A stretch of DNA of 64,000 bases from Chloroflexota bacterium (GCA_009840625.1 VXNJ01000002.1:23496-87495), one strand, 5' to 3'; numbered from the stretch's first letter, positions 16,627 through 26,611 are shown. The notes: generated from the letters alone by a model not told the origin. Numbers and translations are program-made.

Positions 16627-17883
16627 CTAGCCGAAGAACTCCCGGGCTTTGCCGATCCCGGCAATAAGGGCATCGATCTCGTTTTCGGTGTTGTAAAGGT
16701 AGAAACTGGCGCGGGCGGTCGAGCCGACTCCCAGCGCCCCCATCAATGGTTGGGCGCAGTGGTGTCCGGCGCGGACCGCGATGCCCTCGCTGTCCAGGAC
16801 TTGGCCCAAGTCGTGCGGGTGCAGGCCCTCGAGGTTGAAGGAGATTACCCCGCCGCGGAATCTGGGATCGGGCGGACCGTAGATCTGCAGGTCGGGGATC
16901 TCGGCCAGCCTCGGCAGCGCGTATTCGGTCAGGCGCTGCTCGTGTTCCCAGATTTCCTGCAGGCCGATGGCGGCCAGATAGTCGGCGGCCACCCCCAGCC
17001 CGATAGCGCCGGCGATGTCCGGCGTACCGGCTTCGAATTTGTATGGCAGCCGGTTCCAGGTCGATCCCTCCATCGCAACCGTGGCGATCATGTCGCCGCC
17101 GCCCTGGTAGGGTTCGGCTTCCTCGAGCAGCTCGCGCTTGCCGTAGAGTCCGCCGATTCCGGTTGGGCCGAGCATCTTGTGGCCCGAAAAGGCCAGGAAG
17201 TCGACGTCCTGGGCAACAACGTCGATGGGTTGGTTGGGGACCGACTGGGCGCCGTCGACGACCAGCACGGCGCCGACCGCGTGGGCCAGGGAAGCGAGCT
17301 CGGCAACGTCCAGGGTCACGCCCAGAACGTTGGACATAGCGGTCAGCGCCACTACCTTGGTCCGCTCCGAGATCAGGGCCGCGAATTCGGCGGGCTCCGG
17401 TCGCCGCCGGTGATCTTGCAGCGAATACCAGCGCAGTTTCGCGCCGGTCTGATCGCACACCAGTTGCCAGGGAACGATATTGGAGTGGTGCTCGATGTTG
17501 GTGACCAGGACCTCGTCGCCGGGTCCCAGTCGCGGCCGCGCCCAGGCCTGGGCGACCAGGTTGAGCCCCTCGGTCGCTCCCCGGACCCAGACCAGTTCGG
17601 CCGGGTCGGCGGCTCCGATCAGATTTGCCACCTTGACCCTGGCCTGTTCATAGGCATCGGTCGCCAGCTGGCTCAGGTGGTGGATCCCGCGGTGTACGTT
17701 GGAATGCGTGTTTTCGTAGTAATCGTCCAGCGCGGCGATGACCGGGGCGGGCTTTTGCGAGGAGGCGGCGTTGTCGAGGTATACGAGTTTCTTGCCGGCG
17801 ATCCGTCGGCCCAGGATCGGGAAATCGGCCCGCAGGGCCTGCGGGTCCAGTCCCGGGGAGCTCGGATGGACCAGCTTTTGCAT
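16627..17883 (-). CDS. sufS: Cysteine desulfurase SufS
   Basis: 418 aa PLP enzyme mobilising sulfur from cysteine. Landmarks: LVYLDNAASSQKP near the N-terminus, NVHRGIHHLSQLATDAYEQAR, HHSNIVPWQL, the cofactor Asp/His in DGAQSVPNQ, the PLP Lys in FLAFSGHKMLGPTGIG, and the persulfide-cysteine region RAGHHCAQPLM. Group II desulfurase features match pairing with SufU. 3 bp separate it from the ferredoxin gene. Confidence 0.95.
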   Translation of the reverse strand: MQKLVHPSSPGLDPQALRADFPILGRRIAGKKLVYLDNAASSQKPAPVIAALDDYYENTHSNVHRGIHHLSQLATDAYEQARVKVANLIGAADPAELVWVRGATEGLNLVAQAWARPRLGPGDEVLVTNIEHHSNIVPWQLVCDQTGAKLRWYSLQDHRRRPEPAEFAALISERTKVVALTAMSNVLGVTLDVAELASLAHAVGAVLVVDGAQSVPNQPIDVVAQDVDFLAFSGHKMLGPTGIGGLYGKRELLEEAEPYQGGGDMIATVAMEGSTWNRLPYKFEAGTPDIAGAIGLGVAADYLAAIGLQEIWEHEQRLTEYALPRLAEIPDLQIYGPPDPRFRGGVISFNLEGLHPHDLGQVLDSEGIAVRAGHHCAQPLMGALGVGSTARASFYLYNTENEIDALIAGIGKAREFFG

Positions 17884-17885
17884 CG

Positions 17886-18209
17886 TCAGATGATCGTTAC
17901 CACGATCTGGTCGTCCTCGACCTCGCTCTCGAACCGCTCAACCGGGGTGGTGGCTGGAGCCGTCAGCGGCTCTCCGGTATCCAGGTCGAATATGGACCCG
18001 TGCAGGGGACAGATGACGGTGCAGTATTCGGTGCTGACCTCTCCCTCGGACAGCGAGGCCTGGCCGTGCGAGCATGTGTCCTCGATCACTTTGATTTCGC
18101 CGCGGACCTTGAACACCGCCAGCGGAATGCCGCCGGCCCGCACCCTGAACGCCTCGCCTTCGGCAAGTTCCGAATAGGCGCCTACCGCGAAGCGCCCGGT
18201 CCGGATCAT
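17886..18209 (-). CDS. Rieske [2Fe-2S] ferredoxin within the suf operon
   Basis: 107 aa. The two Rieske cluster boxes are present: CSHGQASL (~42-49) and CPLHGSIFDLDTG (~65-77), each giving one Cys and one His. Such NirD/BphF-like proteins act as electron carriers of oxygenases, but several suf operons in Actinobacteria and Chloroflexota carry one between sufD and sufS, where an electron donor role in cluster assembly is suspected. It lies directly after the sufD stop and 3 bp before sufS. Confidence 0.88.
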   Translation of the reverse strand: MIRTGRFAVGAYSELAEGEAFRVRAGGIPLAVFKVRGEIKVIEDTCSHGQASLSEGEVSTEYCTVICPLHGSIFDLDTGEPLTAPATTPVERFESEVEDDQIVVTII

Positions 18210-19529
18210 CTAGCGTCCGCGCACGCCGGCGCGAAAGAGCACTTCCTGCTCGAGTCGGTCGCGGCAGCGTTCGTCGGATACCTGCGCCAGCACCGGTTCG
18301 ACGTAGCCGCGAATCGCCAGCCCTTCGGCCACCGGTCGCGTAAAGCCCCGACTCATCAGGTAGAAGAGCTCTTCCTCCTCGATGCGCCCGATCGTGGCGC
18401 CGTGGGTGCAGCGTACGTCGTAGGTGCGGATCTCCATTCCCGGGATCGAGTCGGCGCGGGCCTGCTTGGAAAGCAGCAGGTTGTCGTTCTGCTGGTAGGT
18501 GTTCGACTGGCCGGCGGTGTCGGAGATCTCGATCGTTCCGTAGAAGACCGAGCGCGAGCGCTCCCGCAGCACGCCCTTGTAGAAGAGGTTCGAGTAGGTG
18601 TGGTCGCCGTGGTGGATCTGGCGGGTCTCGTGGTCGATGTGCCGGCGTCCGTCGAGCAGGGTCAACCCCCAGACCTGGCCCTCCGAGCCCGGCTGCGGAA
18701 ACGAGACCTCGGTGTATGACTTGGCCAGGGCCGCCCCGAGCGAGAACTGGCAGAGGTTCACGCGCGCGTTGCGCCCCGCCAGCGTCCGCGTCTGGGCGAA
18801 CGCGGCCGTGTGCAGGCCCCAGTTCTGGACGTGCTCGTAATTGAGGGTGGCGCGATCGCCGACATAGGCGTAGGTGAGCGGGCAGGCCAGGGTCTCGTCG
18901 TCGAGGGTCTCCGAGCAGTGCTCTTCGACCAGTTCAAGACTGGCGCCGTCGTCCACCCAGATCAGCAGGCGCGGAAACACCGCGATCCGGCTGCGGGTAG
19001 TCGCGATCATGCTGTACAGCGGCGCCGCAACGCTCAGGCCCGGCGGCACGTAGATGAACAGGCCGCCGTTCCAGAAAGCGCCGTTGAGGGTGGTGAATTT
19101 CTGCAGCGAACTGGGCGATTGCTCGGCCAGGCCCGGAAACCGCTCCAGCAGGCCGGGATGGTCGCGGGCCGCCCGGGCCAGCGAACAGAAGATAAGTCCG
19201 GAATCGGCCAGGCCGGAATCGAGCTCGATTTCGGGGTCGTGCCAGTCGACCTGGATGCTGCGGCCGGCAAACCAATCTTTTTCGAATAATCCGGCCGGCG
19301 CCGCGGCCGGCGGGCGCTCGCCCCAGGGCGCGAAATCATCGGGGGAGATTCCGCGCAGATCGGTGCGGCGCCAGGTCTCGTCGGTGATCTTGGGCAGCGG
19401 CGTGTCGCAGTAGGTTTGCCAGCTGGCCAGGCGCTGGGCTACCAGCCAGTCGGGTTCGCGGCCCTGGCGGGCATGGGCCTTAACGAGCTCGGCGCTGGGG
19501 CGAGCTTCTAGGGTCGGTGAAAGCGCCAT
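18210..19529 (-). CDS. sufD: Fe-S assembly scaffold subunit SufD
   Basis: 439 aa, SufB/SufD superfamily. N-terminal helical part with PKITDETWRRTDLRGI, then the right-handed beta-helix (~150-380) and C-terminal HGATIGRIEEEELFYLMSRG, the superfamily signature. It lacks the SufB-specific cofactor region and matches SufD by length. With SufB and SufC it forms the scaffold on which clusters are built. ATG 19529; 77 bp separate it from sufB. Confidence 0.93.
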   Translation of the reverse strand: MALSPTLEARPSAELVKAHARQGREPDWLVAQRLASWQTYCDTPLPKITDETWRRTDLRGISPDDFAPWGERPPAAAPAGLFEKDWFAGRSIQVDWHDPEIELDSGLADSGLIFCSLARAARDHPGLLERFPGLAEQSPSSLQKFTTLNGAFWNGGLFIYVPPGLSVAAPLYSMIATTRSRIAVFPRLLIWVDDGASLELVEEHCSETLDDETLACPLTYAYVGDRATLNYEHVQNWGLHTAAFAQTRTLAGRNARVNLCQFSLGAALAKSYTEVSFPQPGSEGQVWGLTLLDGRRHIDHETRQIHHGDHTYSNLFYKGVLRERSRSVFYGTIEISDTAGQSNTYQQNDNLLLSKQARADSIPGMEIRTYDVRCTHGATIGRIEEEELFYLMSRGFTRPVAEGLAIRGYVEPVLAQVSDERCRDRLEQEVLFRAGVRGR

Positions 19530-19606
19530 TGGCGGTTGAATCGGTCCTGGGCGGTTGGTGGAAACGGGCTGGCTTGTGGCGAGATTGCCTTGGTTCGGAC
19601 TGGCGG

Positions 19607-21028
19607 TCAGCCGACCGATCCCTCCATCTCGAGCTCGATGAGTCGGTTCATCTCTACCGCGTATTCCATCGGCAGCTCCTTGATGAACTCTTCGAAGAAC
19701 CCGGTGACGATTACCGAGGTGGCCTTCTCCTCGGAGAGGCCGCGGCTCATCAGGTAGAAGATCTCCTCGTCGCCGATCTTGGAGACGGTCGCCTCATGAC
19801 CGATCTGGGAGTCTTCCTCGGAAATTTCGATGTAGGGGTAGGTGTCGGTCTTGGAATCGGGCGTAAGCAGCATCGCGTCGCAGCGCACGAACGATTTCGA
19901 GCCGACCGCGTCGGGTTCGACCTTGAGCAGGCCGCGGTAGGTGGCCCTTCCGGTCCCGTTGGAGATCGACTTGGACGTGATCGTGGACGAGGTGTTGGGG
20001 GCGGCGTGGACGATCTTGGCGCCGGCGTCCTGATGCTGGTTCGTATTGGCGTAGGCGACCGAGAGGACCTCGCCGCGGGCGCGTTCGCCGAGCAGATGGA
20101 TGGCCGGGTATTTCATGGTCACTTTGGAGCCGATGTTGCCGTCGATCCATTCGACGGCCGCCCCGGCCGCGGCGGTGGCGCGCTTGGTGACCAGGTTGTA
20201 CACGTTGTTGGACCAGTTCTGGATCGTCGTGTACCGTACGTGCGCGTCCTCTAGGGCGATGATCTCGACCACCGCCGAGTGCAGCGAATCGCGCGCGTAA
20301 ACCGGCGCGGTGCAGCCTTCGATGTAGTGCACCGAGCCGCCGGGCTCGCAGATGATCAGGGTCCGTTCGAACTGGCCGGCCGATTCGGCGTTTATCCGGA
20401 AATAGGCCTGCAGCGGCAGTTCGACATGCACCCCGGCGGGGACGTAGACGAAGCTCCCGCCGCTCCAGACGGCGGTGTTTAGGGCGGCGAACTTGTTGTC
20501 GTTGTAGGGGATGACGCTACTGAAATACTGCTCGACCAGTTCGGGGTACTCGCGCAGCCCGCCGTCCATGTCGAGGAAGACAACGCCCTGCGAGGCGAGC
20601 TGGTCCTGCAGGTTGTGGTACACGACTTCGGAGTCGTACTGGGCCCCGACCCCGGCCAGGAATTTCTTCTCGGCCTCCGGGATGCCCAGGCGGTCGAAGG
20701 TGTTCTTGATGTAGTCGGGAACGTCGTCCCAGTTGTCCTCGGACCCGCGGTCGGTGGCGCGCACGTAGTAGTGAATCTTGTCGAAATCGATCTCCGAGAG
20801 GTCGGCGCCCCAGGTCGGCATCGGACGTCCGGCGAATTCGGCAAACGCCTTGAGGCGCAATTCGAGCATCCAGGCGGGCTCGTTCTTTAGTGCCGAGATC
20901 TGGCGGATCACGTCTTCATTCAGGCCCGGCTCGGTGATGAAATCGGCTTTTACGTCGTCGTGAAATCCGTACTTGTAGTCGAACTCGATTTCGGCGTCGG
21001 GCGGCTTGATCACGTTTTCGGTGGCCAT
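19607..21028 (-). CDS. sufB: Fe-S assembly scaffold subunit SufB
   Basis: 473 aa. Highly conserved SufB text: [77 protein letters not shown] (with the SufB Cys) and the C-terminal [25 protein letters not shown]. It is the main cluster-bearing scaffold of SufBCD. It follows sufC with a 3 bp gap and translation probably re-initiates. Confidence 0.96.
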   Translation of the reverse strand: MATENVIKPPDAEIEFDYKYGFHDDVKADFITEPGLNEDVIRQISALKNEPAWMLELRLKAFAEFAGRPMPTWGADLSEIDFDKIHYYVRATDRGSEDNWDDVPDYIKNTFDRLGIPEAEKKFLAGVGAQYDSEVVYHNLQDQLASQGVVFLDMDGGLREYPELVEQYFSSVIPYNDNKFAALNTAVWSGGSFVYVPAGVHVELPLQAYFRINAESAGQFERTLIICEPGGSVHYIEGCTAPVYARDSLHSAVVEIIALEDAHVRYTTIQNWSNNVYNLVTKRATAAAGAAVEWIDGNIGSKVTMKYPAIHLLGERARGEVLSVAYANTNQHQDAGAKIVHAAPNTSSTITSKSISNGTGRATYRGLLKVEPDAVGSKSFVRCDAMLLTPDSKTDTYPYIEISEEDSQIGHEATVSKIGDEEIFYLMSRGLSEEKATSVIVTGFFEEFIKELPMEYAVEMNRLIELEMEGSVG

Positions 21029-21031
21029 CTT

Positions 21032-21790
21032 TTAAACCGTTTCCGGTGCGAATTGCTTGTATCCGTCGCGCTCCAGCGCCTCGGCCAGCTCGGGCCCGCC
21101 GTCGGCGACGATGTCGCCGTCGATCAGCACGTGCACGAAATCGGGCTGGATGTAGCGCAGGATTCTCTGGTAGTGGGTGATCAGGAGGACTCCGATATCG
21201 GTGGTCCGGAGCGAATTCACTCCCTCGGCAACGATACGCAGGGCGTCGATGTCCAGACCCGAATCGGTCTCGTCGAGGATGCCCAGCGCCGGCTCCAGCA
21301 TCGCCATCTGCAGGATTTCGCAGCGCTTCTTCTCACCGCCTGAGAACCCGTCGTTGAGGTACCGCGAGGCAAAACTCGAGTCGACGCTGAGCAGGTCCAT
21401 CTTCTCCAGCATGCGCAGGCGGAACTCGCGCACCCCGATCGGACCCTCGTCGCCGCGGACGGCGTTGATCGCCTCGCGCAGGAACGTGACCAGCGGCACC
21501 CCGGGAATCTCGACCGGGTACTGGAAGGCCAGGAAGATTCCGGCGCGGGCCCGCTCGTCGACTTCCCATTCGGAGATGTCCTCGCCCCGGAACAGGATCC
21601 GCCCGGCGGTAATCTCGCAGCTGGGATTGCCCATCAGGGTGTTGGCCAGAGTGCTTTTGCCGGAGCCGTTGGGGCCCATCACGGCATGAACCTGGCCCTC
21701 GTCGACCGTCAGGTTCAGCCCGTGCAGGATTTCTTTATCGTCGCGCTGGACGTGCAAATCTTCGATTTGCAGCAGCGGATTTGGCGTCAT
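21032..21790 (-). CDS. sufC: Fe-S assembly ATPase SufC
   Basis: 252 aa ABC-type ATPase without membrane partner. Walker A GPNGSGKSTL, SufC-typical FLAFQYPVEIPGV, signature FSGGEKKRCEILQMAML, Walker B LGILDETDSGLDIDALRIV and a switch His in LLITHYQRIL. First gene of the minus-strand suf operon. The 121 bp before it contain no obvious RRF2/IscR-type regulator gene or binding site that I can assign. Confidence 0.96.
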   Translation of the reverse strand: MTPNPLLQIEDLHVQRDDKEILHGLNLTVDEGQVHAVMGPNGSGKSTLANTLMGNPSCEITAGRILFRGEDISEWEVDERARAGIFLAFQYPVEIPGVPLVTFLREAINAVRGDEGPIGVREFRLRMLEKMDLLSVDSSFASRYLNDGFSGGEKKRCEILQMAMLEPALGILDETDSGLDIDALRIVAEGVNSLRTTDIGVLLITHYQRILRYIQPDFVHVLIDGDIVADGGPELAEALERDGYKQFAPETV

Positions 21791-21911
21791 CTTGGCCCGT
21801 AAATCAATTGCAGGTGGTCGCGATTCAGGCCCGCATAGTCGCCCTTTTGGGCGTATTTTGCAGGCTCAAACCTAGTTTATTTCGGCCCGGTCGGCGATCT
21901 CTTAACAGGGG

Positions 21912-22793
21912 CTAATTGTGCCCGCCGGCCGGCGGGCGCCATGACCAGTCCGGTTCCGGATCCGGCGCGGCGGCGATCTCGCTCAATTGGCGCGCGTCGG
22001 CCGCGCACACCGACGGGTCGGTGCGCAGGATCACGTCTAGGTGGTCGACCTCCTCGCCGAGCGGCTTCAGTGCCGCCCAGATTTCCTCGACCTGCTCCCG
22101 GCCGTATTGGTGCCGCGCGCGAGCCAGCGGATCCTCGGCCTGATGGGCAAAGTCCCCCGCGCCGCGCCCGTGCAGGCGCCCCACCGCCACATCGCCGCGG
22201 GTGGCCGCGCAGGTAAGCGGCGGGGCATCGGCCGCGGATTCAAAGTCGGTCGCCACCAGCGCGATTTCATGATCGATGAGTATTTCCTGGGTCCGTTCCA
22301 GGCGTTCGTTGCCGGTCAGCCAGGATGGGTCGCGGAACTCGACCGCCAGCGGCAGCCCGGGCAGGTTGGCGCGGCACTCTGCCAGGTAATCCTCGGATTC
22401 GGCGCTGGCCCCGAAATAGGCCGGAAACTGCATGGTTACCGCCCCCAGCCTGGCCCCCAGCGGTTCGAGCGCGGCGGCGAATTCGCCGAACAGGAAGTCC
22501 GGCGCCGGCACCGCGTAGTCGCGCCAGCTCACTCCCGGCTGGGGCTTGGCGCCGGGACGGAGTTGGTGCAGGCAGAGCCCGCCGAACGCCAGCACGTGAA
22601 AACGGAAATCTTCGCCCACGGACTCGGCCCAGCCGGCGATGCGCTCGATCCCCGGAACACCCTGAAAGGTGGAGTCGATTTCGACCAGCGAGAACTCATC
22701 GGCGTAAACCGCCAGCATGTCGACCTCGCGCGTCCGCGGCGGGTAGAAATCGGCCAGGTGCCGCCAGCCCGACGTCCCGACATTTAGTGCCAT
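21912..22793 (-). CDS. DUF72 (YecE-like) protein
   Basis: 293 aa TIM-barrel protein of unknown biochemical function. Family hallmarks: NVGTSGWRH at the N-terminus, FSLVEIDSTFQGVP, FRFHVLAFGG, GAVTMQFPAYF, LAVEFRDPSWLTG and VGRLHGRGA. The TYR/ARG pocket residues implied by the motifs are kept. It is a single gene on the minus strand between suf and the DUF262 gene. Confidence 0.85.
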   Translation of the reverse strand: MALNVGTSGWRHLADFYPPRTREVDMLAVYADEFSLVEIDSTFQGVPGIERIAGWAESVGEDFRFHVLAFGGLCLHQLRPGAKPQPGVSWRDYAVPAPDFLFGEFAAALEPLGARLGAVTMQFPAYFGASAESEDYLAECRANLPGLPLAVEFRDPSWLTGNERLERTQEILIDHEIALVATDFESAADAPPLTCAATRGDVAVGRLHGRGAGDFAHQAEDPLARARHQYGREQVEEIWAALKPLGEEVDHLDVILRTDPSVCAADARQLSEIAAAPDPEPDWSWRPPAGGHN

Positions 22794-22917
22794 TGCGGGT
22801 AATTAATGGTCAATGGCTCTTAGATTGAATCGAGAATCGGTGCTCGGGATTCACTGCCGCTGCTGGCCACCGCGCACGGTCGGCCGCGCCGCATATACGA
22901 TATGACCGCGATTCCGG

Positions 22918-25008
22918 TCATTCTGCATCGGCCAGATTTAGCGCCTGTCTCACCAACCCGATCGCGGGGGCGATCCTTTCCTCGCGATCTAAGTCAAAAA
23001 GCACACCACCCTCGTTTTGGCAATTGACGAGGAACTTGTATGTGTTCTTAGTCGCAAGGCCGGAGGGATCGTCGATTTCGTGGAATTCGGGCGCGAGAAG
23101 CAGCAGCAACCGCGTTTTGCGCGGGAGCACTTCGAACGCAAACGCAGGCCCGAAATAAGAGACTGATTTGCGCGCGGCCAATTCGATGATTTCGCGGTCG
23201 ATTTCCTGCAATCGTTCCCTAAACCTCTGGAACAAATTGCGAACTAAGTCGGTCATTTCAACGCTGTCGGGATCGCTCGCCTTGGCCTTATTTCGTAACT
23301 CTTCAAATTCGATACGAGCAATCTGGTCTTCAGCAATTCCGTGATGGCACCAAATGCCCAGCGCCCTTGCGGCAAGCATTTTTCCGCGATTGCTCATTTG
23401 CTGCGCTGTCCATTTGTCCTGCTTACTAATGAATTTGTTCAATCGGACCGCGCTGTCTTCGAACCCGCCCGGAATCACCTTCTTTTCCTGGAATCCGCGA
23501 TTCGAGTAGAGAGGGTTGTAAGCGGTGAGCGTCAAATTCCCTAGTCGGTGAAGCCAAGTTTGGTGAATTTCCTCCCATCTCTCGCCGAGCATCTGTTTCC
23601 AAGGCTCGGAAAGCACCTGGGGCATCACGTGCTCAATTTGAAAGCGGTCCGTGTCGACGCGTTCGAGATGGCCTGCGTTTTCGAGGCCTTCTAACAGGGG
23701 CCGACAGACACGCGCGCCGTAAAGGTTGTCTTCAAAAAGTGCGCGTTCAAACTCCTCGTCACTCGGGAAGCGGTAACTTGCCTGACGGCGGGCCAAAAGC
23801 ATCTCCAACGATTTCGAGGGGCAATCTTCGTCAAGGCCGTAAGCAATGTTGGCGAACACCGACCAGTAGCCACGCGTTTGAAGTCCGCATACTTGCCGTC
23901 GAACGATGTAACTCTCAATTAAGCGAATCGACTCGGCGAATTCGGACTCGTTCAGTGTGCGGAGGTCGTGGTAACAGCGAAACAGCCTTGCAACAAGCAT
24001 GGCGGGGACGTCTACGTGTCGCCGCAGTTCCCCGAGCGCCGCTCCGAGGTCTTTTCCGGGCCCACGCCGTAATACAAACGCCGCATAACCTTTGCTGAAT
24101 TGCAAGAGATCGGCGAGAACCGCGTCCACGCTTTCGCCACCGGCCGTCAATCGCCTGTACTCTTCGCGGAACTCGACATAGATTCGGTCGGTCCGGATCT
24201 GCCTAGTCGCCTTTCGGCGCAATGCCACCCAATCGCGAGCGCAATTGTCGATTGCCCAATGCGAACCCTCGAACTCCGATTCGATCAGCCGCCAATACGA
24301 GCAATAAATGCGGTTCTGCTCCTCTTCCGGCAATCCCATGAGGATGAAATTGCGAATAAGGTCAGCCTGACTCAAATCAACCCCAGTGGAGTTCAGGCTT
24401 TCGAAAACTAGCTGCGGGTTGTCGAGCGGTGGTTCGAGCATGACGTCGACAATCTTCAAATTGCCCAACCCCTTGTAGATTTCGGCGGGGTCGCTGCTAG
24501 CAATAACTCCGCGGAATAGCTGGTAGGCGTCGTCGACCTCTGACGCGGGATCGTCAATAGATTCCTGGGATCCCTCGACGATCTTTCTTAGCGTCCGGTC
24601 GTCGTTTCTGCGTAGAACCAATCTGGGCTTTTGATCTCCAGTCTTGAACGCGTTCTGCAGAAACCGGCTGTCGATTTCTGCAGAAGTTGGGCCGCCCTCG
24701 CCAGCCCATCCTGAATCTTGGATGTGGTCCCGCAACGCTGCGAGCAACAGCGAAAGTGTGGTCAGTCTCTGCTGTCCATCAATTACCAACCAGCGCGAAA
24801 ACGTTGCTTCTTGCGGGCCGGCGGCGGTATAGACGATCGATCCAAGAAAGTGGCCGCCATTAGCCGGCGCATCTGCGGCTTGCAACACGTCATTCCAAAG
24901 CTGCACGCACTGCTCTTCGGTCCAGTTGTAGTTGCGCTGAAAAATGGGAACCACGAATTGCTTGCTTCCCTCAAGCAACTTCCAAAGGTCTTGGTGACTG
25001 GCCCTCAA
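22918..25008 (-). CDS. DUF262/DUF1524 restriction-type protein (GmrSD/BrxU-like) with C-terminal DUF5655-like domain
   Basis: 696 aa. Residues ~1-230: DUF262 domain with FVVPIFQRNYNWTEEQC and the nucleotide-site motif IDGQQRLTTLSLL. Residues ~440-545: DUF1524 HNH-type nuclease with FQIEHVMPQ and WLHRLGNLTLTAYN. From ~595 to the end a separate domain (AARKSVSYFGPAFAFEVLPR) resembles DUF5655. This architecture is found in type IV modification-dependent restriction systems. It begins with TTG preceded by GGAGAAG. The gene has visibly lower GC and more A/T-ending codons than both neighbours, suggesting recent transfer. No methylase or partner is adjacent. A 7-bp hairpin (22902-22921) overlaps its stop. 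Confidence 0.85.
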   Translation of the reverse strand: MRASHQDLWKLLEGSKQFVVPIFQRNYNWTEEQCVQLWNDVLQAADAPANGGHFLGSIVYTAAGPQEATFSRWLVIDGQQRLTTLSLLLAALRDHIQDSGWAGEGGPTSAEIDSRFLQNAFKTGDQKPRLVLRRNDDRTLRKIVEGSQESIDDPASEVDDAYQLFRGVIASSDPAEIYKGLGNLKIVDVMLEPPLDNPQLVFESLNSTGVDLSQADLIRNFILMGLPEEEQNRIYCSYWRLIESEFEGSHWAIDNCARDWVALRRKATRQIRTDRIYVEFREEYRRLTAGGESVDAVLADLLQFSKGYAAFVLRRGPGKDLGAALGELRRHVDVPAMLVARLFRCYHDLRTLNESEFAESIRLIESYIVRRQVCGLQTRGYWSVFANIAYGLDEDCPSKSLEMLLARRQASYRFPSDEEFERALFEDNLYGARVCRPLLEGLENAGHLERVDTDRFQIEHVMPQVLSEPWKQMLGERWEEIHQTWLHRLGNLTLTAYNPLYSNRGFQEKKVIPGGFEDSAVRLNKFISKQDKWTAQQMSNRGKMLAARALGIWCHHGIAEDQIARIEFEELRNKAKASDPDSVEMTDLVRNLFQRFRERLQEIDREIIELAARKSVSYFGPAFAFEVLPRKTRLLLLLAPEFHEIDDPSGLATKNTYKFLVNCQNEGGVLFDLDREERIAPAIGLVRQALNLADAE

Positions 25009-25204
25009 TTGGCTACTTCTCCGTGATCGAAAAGGTGTTTTTGGTCGTCCAATTCGGCGATCCGGCCTTTGGTCCGCGCGACGTTTTGGATGCAGTTGCG
25101 CTTGCGACCGGCGCAGTGAGCCCGGATTCGGAATTGTGGGTCAACGCGGTGCCGAGGCGCGGCGCATTTTCAATTGCCGCTACCAATGAGATTCACTTGG
25201 GCTT

Positions 25205-26407
25205 TCACGCCCCGAACTTGACCAGCCGGCCGGCGGTGGCCAGCAACGTGGGCAATACCGCCCGCGCCGGCAATTGGCCCAGTCCTCCTCCGCCGCAGGC
25301 GCGCTCGCCGAAGCTCTCCACCAGGTCCGGCAGGGCCTGCCGGCCGGCGATCAGCAACGGTACCGGATGCCAGGAGTGCTGACGCAGCGCGGCCGGGGTC
25401 GAGTGGTCGCCGGTCACGGCGATCGCGGCCGGTCCCAGATCCAGCAACCGCGGGAGGGCTGCGTCGACTTCTTCGATTGCCCGGGACTTGCCCTCCCAGT
25501 CGCCGTCCTCGCCGGCGGCATCGGTGGGCTTGAAATGGACGAAGAAAAAGTCGTAATCGGGCCAGGCGTCGGACACCGCCTGGAGCTGTCCGGGGAAGGT
25601 GTCGCCGGTATCCAGGACGTCCATTCCGGTGATTGCGGCCAAACCTTTGTACATCGGGTAGGAGGCCGAGCAGGCCCCGCGAATGCTCCAGGTCCGCTGC
25701 ATGGGGACAAGCTCCGGCCGGGTCGCATAGCCGCGCATCAGCACGAAATTGGCCGGTGCGCGGCTACCGATTCGCTCGGTTACGACCTCCAGGAACCGGG
25801 ACAGGACCGCCGCTGTCTCGGCCGCGTCCCCGTCCAGCGGTTCCGGGTCGGCGGGCGGGATGCCGACCGCCTGGGGGTCCGTTTCACGGACGCGCTCGGA
25901 GAATCGCGCCCCGCGCAGCACCAGCACCGCGCGGTGGGCGCTTTCGGTGGCCAGTTCATAGGGGCACCCGATATCGTGGCCGGAAAGCTCGGCCACCAAC
26001 TCGCGGTTCAGCCGGCTGGGGATCCGTCCGGCGCGCCGGTCGGCCACGTTGCCGTCGGCGTCCAGGGTGCAGAAGTTGAGGCGCACCCCGAGATCGCCCG
26101 GCCCCAGGTCCAGACCGATGCCGATCGCCGAGAGGGCGCCGCGCCCGATGTTGCTGGCGACCGGGTCGTAACCGAACAAGGCCAGGTGGCCGGGGCCCGA
26201 GCCTGGGGTAATGCCGGGACCGATCGGGACCGAAAGGCCGGTGGCGGCTTTTGCGGCCAGGGCATCCAGATTGGGCGTGCTGGCGGCCTCGAGTTCGGTC
26301 AGGCCGGTCTGCGGGTGGGCCAGCCCGCCCAGTCCGTCGATGACCAAGAGGACTAGCTTGCTGGCGCCCGGCCGGGCCAATTGCTGGTAGGTGTCGGCGG
26401 AAATCAT
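25205..26407 (-). CDS. apgM: 2,3-bisphosphoglycerate-independent phosphoglycerate mutase, archaeal type
   Basis: 400 aa from ATG 26407 (MISADTYQQLARPG); the open frame extends to 26569 but without family similarity. Alkaline-phosphatase-superfamily fold: N-terminal metal site LLVIDGLGG, PNLDALA, the nucleophile-Ser region ITPGSGPGHLALFGYDP, the inserted domain with GRGALSAIGIGL, and C-terminal metal ligands DGDWEGKSRAIEEVD, VTGDHSTPA and SWHPVPLLI. Converts 3- to 2-phosphoglycerate in glycolysis/gluconeogenesis. The 196 bp between it and the DUF262 gene hold no supported gene. Confidence 0.92.
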   Translation of the reverse strand: MISADTYQQLARPGASKLVLLVIDGLGGLAHPQTGLTELEAASTPNLDALAAKAATGLSVPIGPGITPGSGPGHLALFGYDPVASNIGRGALSAIGIGLDLGPGDLGVRLNFCTLDADGNVADRRAGRIPSRLNRELVAELSGHDIGCPYELATESAHRAVLVLRGARFSERVRETDPQAVGIPPADPEPLDGDAAETAAVLSRFLEVVTERIGSRAPANFVLMRGYATRPELVPMQRTWSIRGACSASYPMYKGLAAITGMDVLDTGDTFPGQLQAVSDAWPDYDFFFVHFKPTDAAGEDGDWEGKSRAIEEVDAALPRLLDLGPAAIAVTGDHSTPAALRQHSWHPVPLLIAGRQALPDLVESFGERACGGGGLGQLPARAVLPTLLATAGRLVKFGA

Positions 26408-26611
26408 CTGGAACGCGGGTTCGAACTGGGCGACGGGGCAAAAAATGTTAAGCCGTCCGGCTTTCCCGTCGCCGGCGCTGGGCGCATGGACAGGGCAAGT
26501 TTCTTGGCCGCAACCAGGTCGCGGCTCTGCTAGAAAGTTAGCCGGCGGGCGTTTGGCAGCTCGCGCCAACCGGCGACCGGCGACAGCGCCGGCAATGCGG
26601 GAGGAACGCCG

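Noticed and set aside
16561..18177. 538-codon plus-strand open frame across sufU, sufS and the ferredoxin
   Set aside because: Antisense shadow of highly conserved Suf proteins; no motif of its own.
22902..22921. Hairpin ATGACCG/CGGTCAT over the DUF262 stop codon as a terminator
   Set aside because: Only a 7-bp stem and no T-run on the minus-strand 3' side.
25023..25382. Plus-strand ORF starting in the gap next to the DUF262 gene
   Set aside because: Its first ~60 codons look protein-like (VFLVVQFGDPAFGPRDVLDAV), but the rest overlaps the end of apgM on the other strand and I find no family; could at most be a gene remnant.
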